Of a stretch of 64,000 nt of DNA, positions 35,054 through 47,875 are shown in pieces; position 1 is the stretch's first letter, and every line of letters starts with the position of its first letter. The stretch spans positions 3,400,501-3,464,500 of the forward strand of contig NC_064773.1 of the NCBI RefSeq assembly GCF_011397635.1, given 5' to 3'. A model generated the notes under the pieces. It saw nothing but the letters and a program-made list of their open reading frames with translations, was not told the DNA's origin and made no database searches. A program made the translations under genes and the position numbers. The DNA is from Epinephelus fuscoguttatus. Its lineage: Eukaryota > Chordata > Actinopteri > Perciformes > Serranidae.

Positions 35054-37560
35054 GGTAACTTGTTGTAGCTACCATACTACTTGGCTTATTTAGGTTTTTG
35101 TAGTGAAATAAAGAGGTATCCTGTTGGTAACTCCTCATTTAAACCTTGAGAATCAGCTGTTCCTCATCCATTGCGATGTTTTCAACACAAGTGACAGAAT
35201 AAAGATAGAAACAGAGCATCAGATTAAACTTCAGCTCAAAACAACGTGCCACATCACATGGCATCGCAACAGTTAGGACAGTCTAACAGAAAACAACGTA
35301 GTCAAACTGATGCAGTCGCTGACCTTCACTTGCATTGCATCCAGTTAGGACCTGTTGTAATAAATGTCCCCAAGTGACGTCAGCATTGGTTGGGGCTGAA
35401 GACAAGAAGTTTGAAAATAAAAATGAATCTGGAGATGTGAGGTTAGAAATAAATGAGTTTACCAGCCCTCTGTAGCCTGCTCCTCATCTCTGCTGCAGGC
35501 TACACTAGTCCCATAACACACCACAACTGTCAGCCTGCCAACTGTTGCTGCTTCCTCTGCAAGCTGCTTTGCAACCTGCCTCCACCCCAGCTCCTCCTTT
35601 TCATGCTGTGTCTGACTTATCAATGTCATTTCTGTTTGTCATTGATGCTGCTCTGTTCTGGTCCTGAGGGGTCTTTGCTGCTGCTCTCCCTGCCTTAGGC
35701 TTTACATGTAGGCACATGGAAGAGCAGGGAGGTTTGTTCTCACTGCCTCGGACTCTCCTTATATGCACATGGAAGGGCAGAGAGGTGTGCTCTTTCCACC
35801 TTAAGGCTTTCCACGTAGGTGCGCTGAAAGGCAGAGGGGCCCCTGAGCAGAGCCATACCGCCAAATATAACACTGCAATAGAAATAAAGTTTTCTTTGTC
35901 TAAAGCAGTCCTGACTGAACTGTGTTCCAGCCCTGACCTGTAGTCCTATAAGTAGTGACAGAAAGAATGAGACTGTGGATACAAGCAGCACATATTTGCA
36001 GGGTGGCTATGTTCACCCCATGGAACAAAGTTTGGAGCCTTGACATCCAGGAGAAACTTGGAATAAAACCATTGTTCATTTATATCAAAAGGAGCCGCTG
36101 GAGGTAGTTTGAATACGTCATGTAGAGGTTGTCCGAGTCTTAGCCAACTAGACAGAAACTCAGGAATAGATCATTACATGATGGAGGAATTGTACTGTAT
36201 ATTCCATGTAGTCTAAGAACTCTGGACGTCCAAGGAAGAGCTGGAGGATGCATCAGTAGAAAGAAACGTCTTGGCTGCTCAACTTAGCCTTATTATGTCC
36301 TGTACCTGCAAGCGGCACTAAAAGAATGGATGGATGAATGGCTGAGAACAATGATGACTGCTGATTCAGCAGTTCACAGTACTAATGGTTTGAGTTCAGC
36401 TGTGGTTTTTCCATTTGCAGTCTCTGCTGACTCCCTTTGAGCAGTTTTTTTTCTTTATGTAATGGATCTGTTTCCCTGCAGTGCCGAGTCATTCATTTTG
36501 AATGAGGCTTAAGATGGCTGGAGTAGCATTAAAGCATGCTACCTGCTGCATCGACATGACTCTGCAAATAGGAGTCAAGAAGTTAGAAAATGATACGACT
36601 TCATGCTCCTGTGGGGAAACTTGTCTTGGGCCTGCAGCACCGTGGATCCACAGAAACAATACAAAAGCCACTGAAACTAAAATCTTCACCTATAAGAGTG
36701 ATTTCTTTAATTTAGTATCACTGTAATACACTGTAGACACTACATGTGACCTCGAACACAACAATCTGACCTGAACAACGTAGAAACAAAGGGGGCATGT
36801 TGTACAGTTGAGCACAGTTCATTTATTTATTAAACATAGGTGGTAGAAACATAAAGCCTCGTTAACTTTAATATACATTATGTCATATTATACAAATCAT
36901 TTACAACATTGCAGTACATTAAAGAGAAAGAAAAGGCCACATTAAACTTAGTCACAACTATTCAGAATGACTCTGTTGTGCATATACAGTATGTACGATC
37001 CCAAGCCAAACATATTTTACATTATGAAAGACTTGTTCTCTTTTTTTTATATAACTTTATACCTGTCATACAGTGAAATACACAGATACTCAAGTTAACA
37101 AAAATAAAATATTTCAGATTTTAAACACTGAGGACACAAGTTGAGGTTTTGCAGACAGAAAGGTTCTTTTTTTTTTCATCACGGTTGTATCAGTTGTTAG
37201 CAGGACTCAGAGTGCAGAAGCAGGAAAACACCATGAGACGAACACACAGTTCAGTGAATGAATACAGGACTGACCTCAAATACATGGAGACAAATTGCAT
37301 TTGTTACACTCATGCCGGTAAAGGTCTATGATAGTTATTTTTTCTTCTTTTTTTGCAATCTTTCTCACAGTCTTGTTTCAGTCTAAACTCGAAGTTCACT
37401 TACCAACATCTTCCAGAGCTTCATTACTAAGAGATGCTAGTGAAAGTCCTGAAAACATACTAAACAGATTTGAGTTGATTTTTTTAACAACTGAATAATG
37501 AACTTTCAAGTTAAACATCAGCTTAGTTTTAAGTTTAGATCGGTTTGTAAAACCAACCCA
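35054..37560. other. Intergenic, no gene seen; short degenerate repeats near 35.7 kb
   Basis: At about 35690-35850 the phrase GCACATGGAAGAGCAGGGAGG and variants recur three times (period near 60 bp). The rest is AT-rich non-coding DNA with short unrecognisable ORFs. Confidence 0.45.
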
Positions 37561-38149
37561 GAGACACTCCGAAGTCGTCAAACACCAGCATTTGGTCAGT
37601 GAATTTTGGCGTCAGATACAAAGAAAAAAAGGTATCCTTTCATTTTGGCATGATACGCAGCCGGTCGCTGTTATTCTGTAAGAGCACAAAGGGAAAGCAC
37701 AGCTGGGCAACAACATAGGTTAAGGGGGTGAAAGTCTGAGTAGGGTGGGTGGGAGTGGTGGTGGATTAGTCCAACAACCACCATCTTTCAGGAGGCCAGT
37801 ACACGCTTCCCTTATTAATGTTAAGCCAAACCCTATTCTTTTGTCCTAAACCCAACCACGTGCATGTCTTGGCTAAACATAACGCATGTATTTGTTGTTG
37901 AAGGAAAAAAGCATCAATTAGCAGTGTTGTACCAACATAGGGCGTTTATTTTGAACATAACTGTATGCAAACTGTACGTTTCCTGTTAAAACGGAAGTGT
38001 ATTTGAAAACAGACAATGCATGTAACAGGCTGAAGTTGATACAGCGTCAACAATCAACGCATCCAGAGTATTTTGCACGTCATATCTTGACGTGCAAAGT
38101 CCATGACCAAACATCGATATGTGACGAGGTCGGAGTGAGAATGTGTTGG
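37561..38149 (+). mobile_element. ~590-bp non-autonomous TIR element, copy c (most complete)
   Basis: Best reference copy in the window. Left end GACACTCCGAAGTCGTC, right end GACGAGGTCGGAGTGAGAATG. The two ends are imperfect inverted repeats over about 50 bp (CACTCCGA, TCGTC, TTTGGTCA). The interior has no transposase. Related copies: 28317-28660, 31521-31968, 45183-46248 (inverted) and 48361-49397. Confidence 0.75.
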
Positions 38150-40245
38150 TAAAACATAAAATATTAACAATAAAAGTCTCTGGGGATGTGTGTATACGTG
38201 AGAGAAAATCAGCCCTAATTAAATTAAAATCTGGTGTCAGTGTTGTAGTTCAGACAAAATGTTTGTTTCACTTTCATCTCAATTAACTTTCACTTAGTTT
38301 TACTGATCAGTGACAATAATAACATTGGTCATTACTTTGCAGCCGGACTAAAAAAGAAAAAATGTGCTTGTGAAAAACAAAAGATTGTATGAAGGCGCCC
38401 GAAGTGAAGATCACAGTCAACACTTGTACTCTCATGAGCTTCCAAATTAAAGTGATAAGACAGGTGAGGAATGTCAGAGTTTTACAATATAACATTAAAC
38501 TAAGGAAGCTCAAAGTGGACATGATTGCAGACATTCTTGTAGACCTCTAATCCAAACATCACAATTTACTTCATTATGTTTAGGGACAATATCAAGGGTT
38601 AAAATTAAACAACAAACTTAAAAAATGAACAAAAATGTTCATTCACCATGATAAAACAAAATAATTATTTAATAAGATAACTGGCCTAAAAATATCAGTA
38701 GTCTTATCTTTCTTTCTTTTTACTTGTTCCATATTTCTTTCCTCTCAAAACACCAACCAGGAAGACTTCTTACTGTACATTCAATACATTAATTTACAAT
38801 ACAATATTTCTATGTGCAACCAGTCGATTGCCTCCCTACAGTGCTAATATAAATACACACTTTCTTCTTCTATGGTACGTCAGATGCATTTGATAGGGTT
38901 AGTAACTGAATCAGGTTATGATTAAGGCACTATCAACTTTTTATGCACATATATGGACCACCAGACAAATCACCTTTTGCTGATGATACTGTACTCTTCA
39001 TGCATTATTGCTTATCGATGAATAACTGTGGTTACTGCATGTTTCTAAGTGACATCTGCTGGTTTTCTGTCTGCAATTAATTTGCAGCTAAACCTATGAA
39101 GCATTTCACAACTTAGCATTTCGATTCCGAACTCTGCACACCTTCAGACACCAACGTTGTTATGGTTTCCATGTCAAAGGTCAGTTTATAGATTTGGTTT
39201 TAAAAGGTGGAGACACAACAAAACATAACTACCGATGCTTGCCATTGATTACCTTGTTCTTTATTTCTGTTTTATTTAAAAAGCATCTTTTTTATGGTTA
39301 CAAATTTCCACTTGTAAATCATCATATGAGCATTTCTTTAAGTATTTTTACAAAGTAATGGGTATGTTTAGGATTAGATATTTTGTCGCAAATTGATTCT
39401 GGCATCAGTGTCTCGTTATACTCCCCAAATAAATATCCAGGTTTATGAATTGTTAATGTAAGGACTTTATTATTGGATGATTCTGCTTAACGTTAACATT
39501 ATAAACAGTAAATGTTTTAACATCCAGTGCTTTTAAAGTAAATTTCTTCCTCCAAAAAGGGAGAAATCTTCAGTCAGATATTGCAGGGCCCAACAGGGGT
39601 GGGGGTGGAACCCTAAATAAAAAAATAAATACATATATTAGAGGTTATTGTGACTGTTCATATTACTATAATCCAGACAGTCGTTATAGCAGATACTACC
39701 AATACTGTAGGAAAATATTACTCCCAGGATTTAATCTATTTTCATATATGTCTTCATATTCCCTTCAAACAATACTGACTGTTTCCTTCAGCATACTGAA
39801 GCACACAAAACATGATGCACATTTAAATGTTGAGTCTGTGATTCCTTCTTTCTTAAATGAGTTTCTTTCCTTCAAAGTGTGAGGGGCTACTGTAGGTACC
39901 CGCTGATAGGATATCGTAAGGTTCTAACTGTGGTTGAGAAAGGTGATGACAGAGGGCAAAGGACCATGCCTACAACGTCTATATTGCCAAAAGTGGAGAG
40001 AAATGGTTTGTCTCAATATGACCAGGAGATGTATCTGTGGGGCGCTGACATTTTGTACCTGCTGCTGAGATTCTGAGATTGCTGTAATAATTCAGTAACG
40101 CTGACCACCATTGACGACAGTGATCTCTGTTTGAGGCTGAACTTTAAATTCCAACTGAAAGCATGTTTACTGCTCCCTAAGTAAAAATAATGCTTTTAAA
40201 TGTAGACTGCCGGTGTTACATCACAGGGAATGAGAGTGCTGCTGT
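38150..40245. other. Intergenic, AT-rich, no gene seen
   Basis: No ORF above 75 codons apart from low-quality frames. A lone FADDTVLFM-like translation near 38978-39004 recalls a reverse-transcriptase core, but no other RT motif flanks it. Confidence 0.45.
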
Positions 40246-40249
40246 TGCT

Positions 40250-40905
40250 TTATAGGGAACAAAAGAATGCCAGTGTTACACCATGGGAAATGAGAGAGTG
40301 CCAGTGTTGCAGTCTAGGGAACAAGAGGGTGCAGGTGTTGCACTGTAGGGAATGAGAGAGTGCCAGTGTTGCACTGTAGGGAACAAGAGGGTGCAGGTGT
40401 TGCACTGTAGGGAATGAGAGAGTGCCAGTGTTGCACTGTAGGGAACAAGAGAGTGCCAGTGTTGCACTGTAGGGAACAAGAGAGTGCCAGTGATGCAGTG
40501 TAGGGAACGAGAGGGTGCCGGTGTTGCAATGTAGGGAACAAGAGAATGCCAGTGTTGCACTGTAGGGAACAAGAGAGTGCCAGTGTTGAACTGTAGGGAA
40601 CAAGAGAATGCCAATGATGCACTGTTGGGAACAAGAGAGTGCTGTTGTACTGTAGGGAACAAGAGAATGCCAGTGTTGAACTGCAGGGAACAAGAGAATG
40701 CTGTTGCACTGAAGGGAACATGAAAATGCCACTGTTGCACTGTGGGCAACAAGAGAGTGCCAGTGTTGAACTGCAGGGAACGACAGTGTGTCTGTGTTTT
40801 CCTTGCTACTATAGGGAACCAGAGAATGCCATTGTTAGAGAATGAGAGTGCCGCTGTGAGAAGGTGAAGAGGGAGAGTGCCGTTGTTACACTATAGTGAA
40901 CGAGA
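40250..40905. repeat. 31-bp minisatellite, about 20 copies
   Basis: The unit TGTAGGGAACAAGAGAGTGC CAGTGTTGCAC recurs with the GGGA core at 40255, 40285, 40317, 40348, 40379 and onward, at 30-32-bp steps (mostly 31). The unit has no stop codon on the minus strand and 31 is not a multiple of 3, so all three minus-strand frames stay open for 135-160 codons. Those overlapping ORFs translate the same repeat and are not genes. Units degrade at both edges. Confidence 0.92.
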
Positions 40906-42052
40906 GTCAAAGTAAACTAATTTGTGCTGTAGCCTACATGCAATGCCCATGTTGAATTCATGCAAAACTAGGGGGTGTCATCATGAAACCAAAAAATGTA
41001 AAGTATAAATTTCTGCCTTTTGGTTTCTATTTTGTTTTGCTCAAAGGAGAACACAGGACAAATTGTACAAAGGGCAGATGTGTATTTTGTAGATGTGTGT
41101 TTTAAAATGAAATTTAATTTCAGTTGGACTTTAAAGATCTGTCCCTTCCTCTCCACTACTTTATTCACCACTACATGGATGAAGGTGACACAGATGTGAT
41201 GACATTTTATCCCAACAAAACACACATTTACACACCCCACAGGCGTACTGTTTAAACCCAGCCTTGCCGTCTTGTGTAAATGTCTATGGCACATGGAAAG
41301 CCAGCAAGAAACAGAAAAAGACACATCTGCATGTGCAGTCGTCTGAAACACATGAAGATTGAAGCTGATCAGGATAAAATATTTATTTTATCAAAAATAG
41401 ATCACAATTGAAGATTGACAAAATAAAAATAGCAACAGTAACTGGAAATAAAAAACAGGGGAAAAAAAGGAAAGAAATCAAAAATGCATTTTGCTTCCAC
41501 ACTGAATTTCCCAGAGCACAGGAATCACTCACACTATTGCTTCGTCCTCTTTTTGCATGAAAATGAGACAATTTGGTGACAAGCCTGAAACTGAACTCTG
41601 CAGTCGAGAATGAATGAATGAATGAATGAATGAATAGATGTTAACGTGCAGTGAATATTACGTGATCTGACCTGGCTGAAATGTAGTCACAAGGACATTG
41701 CTGCACTCACAGGAGAAATGCTGTTTTAATTGTTGCACATACAGTATGCAGAATACATTAATCATCACCACTAATGCCGAGTCACAGCTCATCAGTGCCT
41801 CTGTCAACCAGAAATCACCCTCGGCTGTTTTTATGTCTAAGCAAAGCAGAATTACAACAAGACCAAACTGCAGAGTTGATGCTCGGGTTTGATGGATACA
41901 AGTTTTTACAGACCAGTTTCACTGATTTGTGACAATGACAATAACAAGTTCAGCATTTTGGGGAATGATTTTATTCATCATCTTCCCCAGAATCAGGTGA
42001 GAAGATGGACTGGGCATCATTTTGTGCATCTCTAGATGGTCCAGGGGGTGCT
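40906..42052. other. Intergenic; (GAAT)n microsatellite
   Basis: (GAAT)n at about 41608-41637. No recognisable gene; ORFs 40968-41351 and 41698-41892 have no family features. Confidence 0.5.
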
Positions 42053-42947
42053 TAGCCTAGCTTAGCACAAAGACTGGAAGCAGGAGGAAACTGCTCGCCT
42101 GTGGTTGATCAAGTGACCAAATTTTGTAGGGATGGCGTTTCTTCATCGGCCAACATGGAAGTTAACTTTGCCCTGTTTCCTTTGTCAGAAAGCCAATGGG
42201 ATTTAATGATACACATTTTGTTCAATCAGATAAAATTCACAAATTAACTCCACTTTTATAACTTTTGGAGTTTCACATGAATCGCCAGAAGTAAAAAGCT
42301 AAAGTTAGACTATAAGCAAACTACACTACAGTTTCATGATTCAATGTCGCCAGCACAACAAGGCTTTAAAGCTGTGTTCGGCATGACGACGTTCTGAGGT
42401 CTCATTTAGCCACTTGCGAACAACCGCTCTTTTTAAGACGTATAAAAGCTTCAAAATTTATGACAGGGGGAATTTGCTGACGTATTTTATGGCCGTAGTC
42501 TCTTAGGCTTGTGTTAACCACAGACAGATGTTATTTCAGGCAGCTTAACAAAAACCCATTGACTTTAAGACAAGAGCATGTAGTGCTAAAATGCTAACTC
42601 ATTTCTGGGTTTTAGGACTCATTTCTGCACCACTCTATAACAAAGTAGCATTATTACATATTGTAGGAACAAAATAAAAAATAAGATTGCTAGCTACAAG
42701 GATGTAGAGTTGAGAGTGAGCTAAAACTAGGCAACCCGACCATAAAGATGGGACTTTTGAGATGCTAGCAGTCATTGGTCAACAAATAAGTTAGCTGCAA
42801 TGGCAACTACTTTTAAAACCACAACATGTCATTGTTACATTTCTTTTCATACACCTTTTCAATAACCATTATATAATGAAAAGTGAATTCATTTTTTGAG
42901 CTAGGCTAGCAGTTTCGGCCTGCTTCCAGTCTTTGCCAAGCTAGGCT
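42053..42947. mobile_element. Foldback-type element with AGCCTAGCTTAGCA arms
   Basis: AGCCTAGCTTAGCACAAAGACTGGAAGCAGG at 42053-42085 is matched in inverse by CCTGCTTCCAGTCTTTGCCAAGCTAGGCT at 42918-42947. A third inverted trace (CTTCCTGCTTTTATGCTAAGCT) is at 43377-43398. This phrase is common in fish non-autonomous repeats. Intervening DNA is AT-rich without ORFs, so the true outer limits may be wider. Confidence 0.5.
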
Positions 42948-45182
42948 ACAGGTGCCTTGGTATACGCCTAAGAATAACTGAGCTAACATCACAGAGTGAC
43001 ACCACCCCCTGCAGCACCAACATTTCATGTCAACATTTCATTCAATTAACGTCAGCTAGCAACTCATAATTAATCTACAAAAATTGATCATTTTCTTTAC
43101 AGTGAAAATTTAAGATGTCTTTATCTATAATGTTAGTCAGTGCTGCAAGCTAGCTAACGTTGCCAGATAGTTGTCCAGTAATTTATGTAATTGGTGGCTT
43201 TAATAACATTTAACGTTAGCATGTACCACCTAGCCAGCTAAGTCTCTGGATCTCAAATATGTTAAACAACTACTAAGTTTGATCACTTTCATCATGGCTG
43301 TTGTTGGTCGCAAAGTAGCGCCAGTGTTAACTGATCCTGAATCTAAGTTGTTTTTTAGGCTAGCAGTTTTCATTTGCTTCCTGCTTTTATGCTAAGCTAG
43401 AACACATCCTAGAAACTGATATCAGTGCTGCGAAACTAGAATCCATTGTCCCATCTCAAATTTGAAACAGGTTTTCCAAAATTCTTCCCACAAGTGTCAA
43501 CAATTACGTGTCTGAAATTTACAAGAAACAAACGTCACCCGAGGATTAGGCTCTTGTCAGGGTTGATAAAACCACTGAAACAGCATTTTGCACCATCAGC
43601 TGACATAAAACTTAATTTTCATTAAAACCTCAAACTACTTTGTCTAGGTTTTACAGTTTTAAGACAGGCTGACCCACTCCATTTATTAATGGTAGGAAAC
43701 TTCTGCAACACATTATTGCCCTTAAATCAACGACTAATTCAAAAACAGTCACATTCACTCACACAGACTTCTGAAACAATTTCACCAGTAAATTAAAATG
43801 TGCAAAGAAAATGGTGCTGTCAGGTTCTTAGCTGTTCTGCTGAAGTCAGGCTGGATGACATCGGATGTTTATTAAAAGGATTCATGTAATTCAACCCTAG
43901 TTAATATGGTTTTGTTTACATATCCTGGAGCGTCTTTAGCATTTTTGGGGCTTCTCTGAGTTATCAAATGGCAGTTTATAGAGCGTTTGCGTTTCATGAA
44001 TTGCACCAGAAAATTCGAGAGACATTTAAATACTTAATCCAGGTCTGATGACAGTGTTCAGATAACGCAGGGACACTGACATCACTCAGGTGTTAAAGCT
44101 TCTGTCATTAATGAGCGGACACTGAGGTAGATGTTATCGATAATAACAGATATACAGCATTCTGATCAAAAGCCAAACACAATCAAAAATATTCAAAGAA
44201 AATCAGATGTCAAATGTCTGCAATAAATGCGTTTCTTTTTTTTTTTGTTAATTTTCCACACGAACATTCTTCATATAGGGGCAGGGTTTTTTTTCCTTTT
44301 TTTTTTTTTAAAGTAGACATTTTCATCAGAGCTGCCCTCTGGAGCTGCTTTGTTTTTACCAAGGCAAAAAAAAAAGAAAAAGAAAGAAAAAACAAGAAAA
44401 TAAAATAAAAACACGTTAGCAAAAATGTTAAAAATCTACAAAATAATTAACTAATTCCTCTCCATATAAAACATATACAGTATGACACTTTAAAAAATAT
44501 AGATTTAGCAACTAACTCCACCAGTCGAACAGAATTATCTCAATAAACTTGATATTGATGAGTTGTTGTTGTTGTTGTTGTTGTTGTTGTTCCCATGTTT
44601 CAGATTAGCGGTGCTGGGTTGAGCCGTCAACACAAAAGTCAGACTTGTTTTCTTCTGTTTACATGCTCTACTTTCCAAGCATGCAATAATATGTTTTGGT
44701 TTGAATATGATATGCAACGTACAGACAAGGACTTACAAGTTTCTTTTTCTCTACAGCAACAGGAGCAGTCTCCCAAAAAACATCTATTCATGAATATATG
44801 GAGGACTCCGTTAGCCAGCAGACATGTTGTAAATATATGTTGCAGATGATTCAAGTAACATTTGTCGTACCTCAGAGTCCCACTGTAGCTTTGCTCTGTG
44901 CAAAAATCAGTCAGGGTGTCCTCTTGTAATGGAAAGGCGTCTCATAGCTCTGTGTTCTCTATGAGTGTCAGTGTTTTTATCCAGAGTTTGTTTTATTTCA
45001 CCTTCATCAGAGGAAGGAAGAAGAAGAGGAGGAGAAAGAGGAGGAGGAGGAGGAGGAGGTGCGGGGCAAGCAGGGATGGCGTATTCTTTTGGTTTGACGA
45101 GGTGGAGGTGTGGCTCATCGTTCTGCACCTGGAGAACAAAAAGAAAACATAGTAAAGTATTGATTCTTCACATTCAGGATGA
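42948..45182. other. Intergenic; (GTT)n and GAGGA tracts
   Basis: (GTT)n at about 44561-44591 and a GAG/GGA purine tract at about 45013-45060. Poly-T and poly-A tracts near 44236-44400 produce low-complexity ORFs. No gene recognised. Confidence 0.55.
44561..44591 (+). repeat. (GTT)n microsatellite
   Basis: Ten GTT triplets, giving a poly-asparagine artefact in the minus-strand ORF. Confidence 0.95.
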
Positions 45183-46248
45183 AAATGACTCCAACCTCGT
45201 CACATATCAACGTTTGGTCATGGACTTTCCACATCTACATATGACGTCCAATGTATCCTGGGTGTGTTGGTTGTTGACGCTCTGGGACACTGGCTCTATT
45301 TTGGGGCCCCTTTTGTTTTCTCTGTATCTTCTGCCCCTTATCTTAAAGAAGCATGGCGTCACTTAACACATATATGCAGACGACTCCCGAATTTACTTGC
45401 CTGTCAAAAGGCTCAACAACTGCTCCCTGATGCCCCTGTTTGAGTGTCTCAAAGGTATTAAGGCATGGATGGCACTAAACTTCCAGCGTCAAAATAGACA
45501 GTGCTCTTAAACTTGATAAGCAGATAAATGCTGTAGTGAAGTCCAGTTTTTATCATTTGAGGCTTGTGTCCAAAATCAAACCTGTGCTTTCTTTTAATGA
45601 CCTTGAGTGGGTTATCCATGCTTTTGTTTCAAGCCGTTTGGATTACTGCAACGCACTGTATGTGGGGCTAAACCAGGCCTCCCTAGCACGTTTGCAGCTT
45701 GTTCAAAACCCTCCATTGGCTTCCAGTCAAGTTTAGAATTGATTTTAAGATTTTATTGTTTGTTTTTAAAGCGCTGAATGGGCGAGCTCCCCAATACATC
45801 GTCGACCTCCTAAAGTGTACACCCCCTCAAGGTCACTGAGGTCGGCCGATCAGCTGCGGCTTGTGGTCCCAAAAAGCCGTTTGAAAATGAGAGCAGCACT
45901 TTGGTAACTTCGTGTTTTTGAAATGTGCTATATAAATAAGATGGACTGGACTGTGTCAACTTCGGCCCTTTATATGCATTGTGTCTTTTCAAAATACACT
46001 TCTGTTTTCACAGGAAATGTACAGTTTGGTACAGTCTCTTTCAAAATAAAAGCACTACGTCAGCACGACACTGCGAATTGATGTTTTTTTTTCCTTCAAC
46101 AACAAACGCACGTGGTTGGGTTTAGGAAAAAAGAACAGGGTTTGGCTTTACATTCATACAGGAAGTGACCACTGGCCTCCCAGGTGAACATCTATGATTG
46201 GTGGACACATTCACCACCCCTCCCACCTGCTCGACTCTGACTTTTCAC
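45183..46248 (-). mobile_element. ~590-bp non-autonomous TIR element, copy d, split by a LINE
   Basis: Inverted relative to the other copies. The left part (45183-45290) carries ACCTCGTCACATATCAACG, TTTGGTCATGGACTTTCCA and GGTTGTTGACGCTCTGGGAC. The right part (45951-46248) resumes at TGTCAACTTCGGCC and continues to the GGTGAATGTGTCCACC-type segment (inverted). Between them sits the LINE fragment, so the order of insertion is clear. Confidence 0.75.
45291..45950 (+). mobile_element. LINE (L2/CR1-like) 3' fragment, reverse-transcriptase relic
   Basis: Broken frames translate to ordered non-LTR reverse-transcriptase motifs: GSILGPLLFSLYLLPL (45288 on), a decayed YADD-box region, then HLRLVSKIKPVLSFNDL, VIHAFVSSRLDYCNALYVGL and LARLQLVQN (45536-45736), and a later DFKILLFVFKALNG-type stretch. 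The 3' end is GTGCTATATAAATAAG, the usual tail of L2-type fish LINEs. Frameshifts and a deletion after LQLVQN show it is dead. It is 5'-truncated and nested inside copy d. Confidence 0.8.
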
Positions 46249-46439
46249 CACTTAATTTATGTTGTTGTCTGACCACATCTCCCCTGGTGCCATTACACCA
46301 TGGGGTGTTATGCCAATGTGAAAGGTCGGCTTTTTTTGTCAGGTGTCAGATGCATGAGTCACTGCCCAAGTGTCAGTATTCAACGACTTTGGAACGAGAC
46401 CTGGTTGCCAAATCACGTTATCGCACCTAACTGCAGCAT

Positions 46440-46870
46440 CTCTGGAAGTATTGAGTATATTTTCAAGAGATGCTCACAGCAACTTTATCTTCTTAGGAAA
46501 CTTAGCGGCCTTGGTGTTAGTCAGCAGATTTTAGATTTGGTGTACCAAACAATGGTTGTTTAATGTTACTGGTACAGTGATCTGACCTGCACATCCAAGA
46601 ATAAACTCTCTAGGATTGTGACACTGGTGAGTAAAACAGTAAAATAGTTGGCAGACCACAAAAGCCCCTGACCCAACTCTTTACATTAAGGACAAGGAAG
46701 AAAGTAAGGAGTATCTTGACAGGTAGCTCTGTTGAAACATAAACCAGTGTATCTGCTACATAACAAGCTATAAATGTAAAATATCTGTGCTCTGCAGAGT
46801 CGTACAGTGCCAACATTTTTTCTGGCGACTGCGTTGGATCTGGAAACTCTGACACTTGAACATACACGCT
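46440..46870 (+). pseudogene. LINE C-terminal ORF2 scrap
   Basis: One frame reads YIFKRCSQQLYLLRKLSGLGVSQ and on through QILDLVYQTMVV before a stop. This resembles the segment after the RT domain in several fish LINEs, where a conserved RLxFLRRLxxFGV phrase precedes an FYxSV motif. Further decayed similarity may extend to about 46870. The clade is not assigned. Confidence 0.5.
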
Positions 46871-46955
46871 GTGAACAAGTCATCATGTTGAACTCACAAT
46901 CTGCACACTGACATCTTTATACGTCTCTTTTTACTTGCCCAGTGTCTGCGTCGCC

Positions 46956-46969
46956 CACACTCACACACA

Positions 46970-47027
<58 letters not shown>

Positions 47028-47040
47028 CTCTCTCACACTC
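46956..47040 (+). repeat. (CA)n microsatellite with (CT) end
   Basis: About 60 bases of CA dinucleotides (46962-47024) followed by CTCTCTCTCT. Confidence 0.97.
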
Positions 47041-47875
47041 CAGGCCATCTCCATCACTACAGTCACATGCTGAGGAAGCAGAGCCAAGGACAGGACAAAC
47101 CAGCAGCCATCACTTCCTGTTTATTCTGTCTCGATGGTGCACACTGAGAGCAGCCGAGCTGTTGTCATACACCGAGACGTCGACCGACAACAAGAAGCAA
47201 ACAAATGTTAAAGGGTCACTGCAGCCTGAGCAGCAGGGGACACTACAGTAAATATCAGGTTGTATGAAATAGTGCCAGAGAACCAAATGATTATTTTTAT
47301 TTATTTGTTTTTTGTAGGAAATTCAGACAAAAGCAGTGATTTCTAATCAAGTAAATATCCTTTATGTAAACCCTGTAAACTGTCAGCAGGGGGAATGTTT
47401 GAGAAATCAACACTTTAGATTAGTCACTGATCATTTTACCCTTGAATTACTTCATATGTTCACTAGAAATAATAAATCCCGAACGACTACATCTTGCTCT
47501 CAGTTCATGTAATCTGCTCCTTCCTTCATTTTTCAATAGAGCAGCAATGAACCTTTGATTTCAAAGGTAACACAACATGTACACTACCTCAGTCCACAAC
47601 CAAAATCATAAAAACACACAAGTTAAATGCAACTGGGTTTTAAAAAAGTTCATATTTGAGTAATTAAGGCAAAAAAAATCTTCTTGCATAGATGCCCTGC
47701 GTTAGTGTTACAAAAACATTCAAACAATAAAACAAAGGAACATTTAACATGAGGATCAAAATATAAACAGATATAAACCAATGATAAACAACAGTATGGC
47801 ATTAAAGTCTAGTTTATGCCAAAATAGAAAATAAAAAATATACACTTAAATCAAAAGTGATTTGATTTTGGTGGT
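47041..47875. other. Intergenic, no gene seen
   Basis: AT-rich non-coding sequence without recognisable ORFs or repeats. Confidence 0.5.

Noticed and set aside
38978..39004. FADDTVLFM translation resembling a reverse-transcriptase active site
   Set aside because: No other RT motif or LINE-like flank in any frame nearby; a nine-residue match alone can occur by chance.
40250..40752. Three overlapping minus-strand ORFs of 135-160 codons
   Set aside because: All translate the 31-bp minisatellite in different frames.
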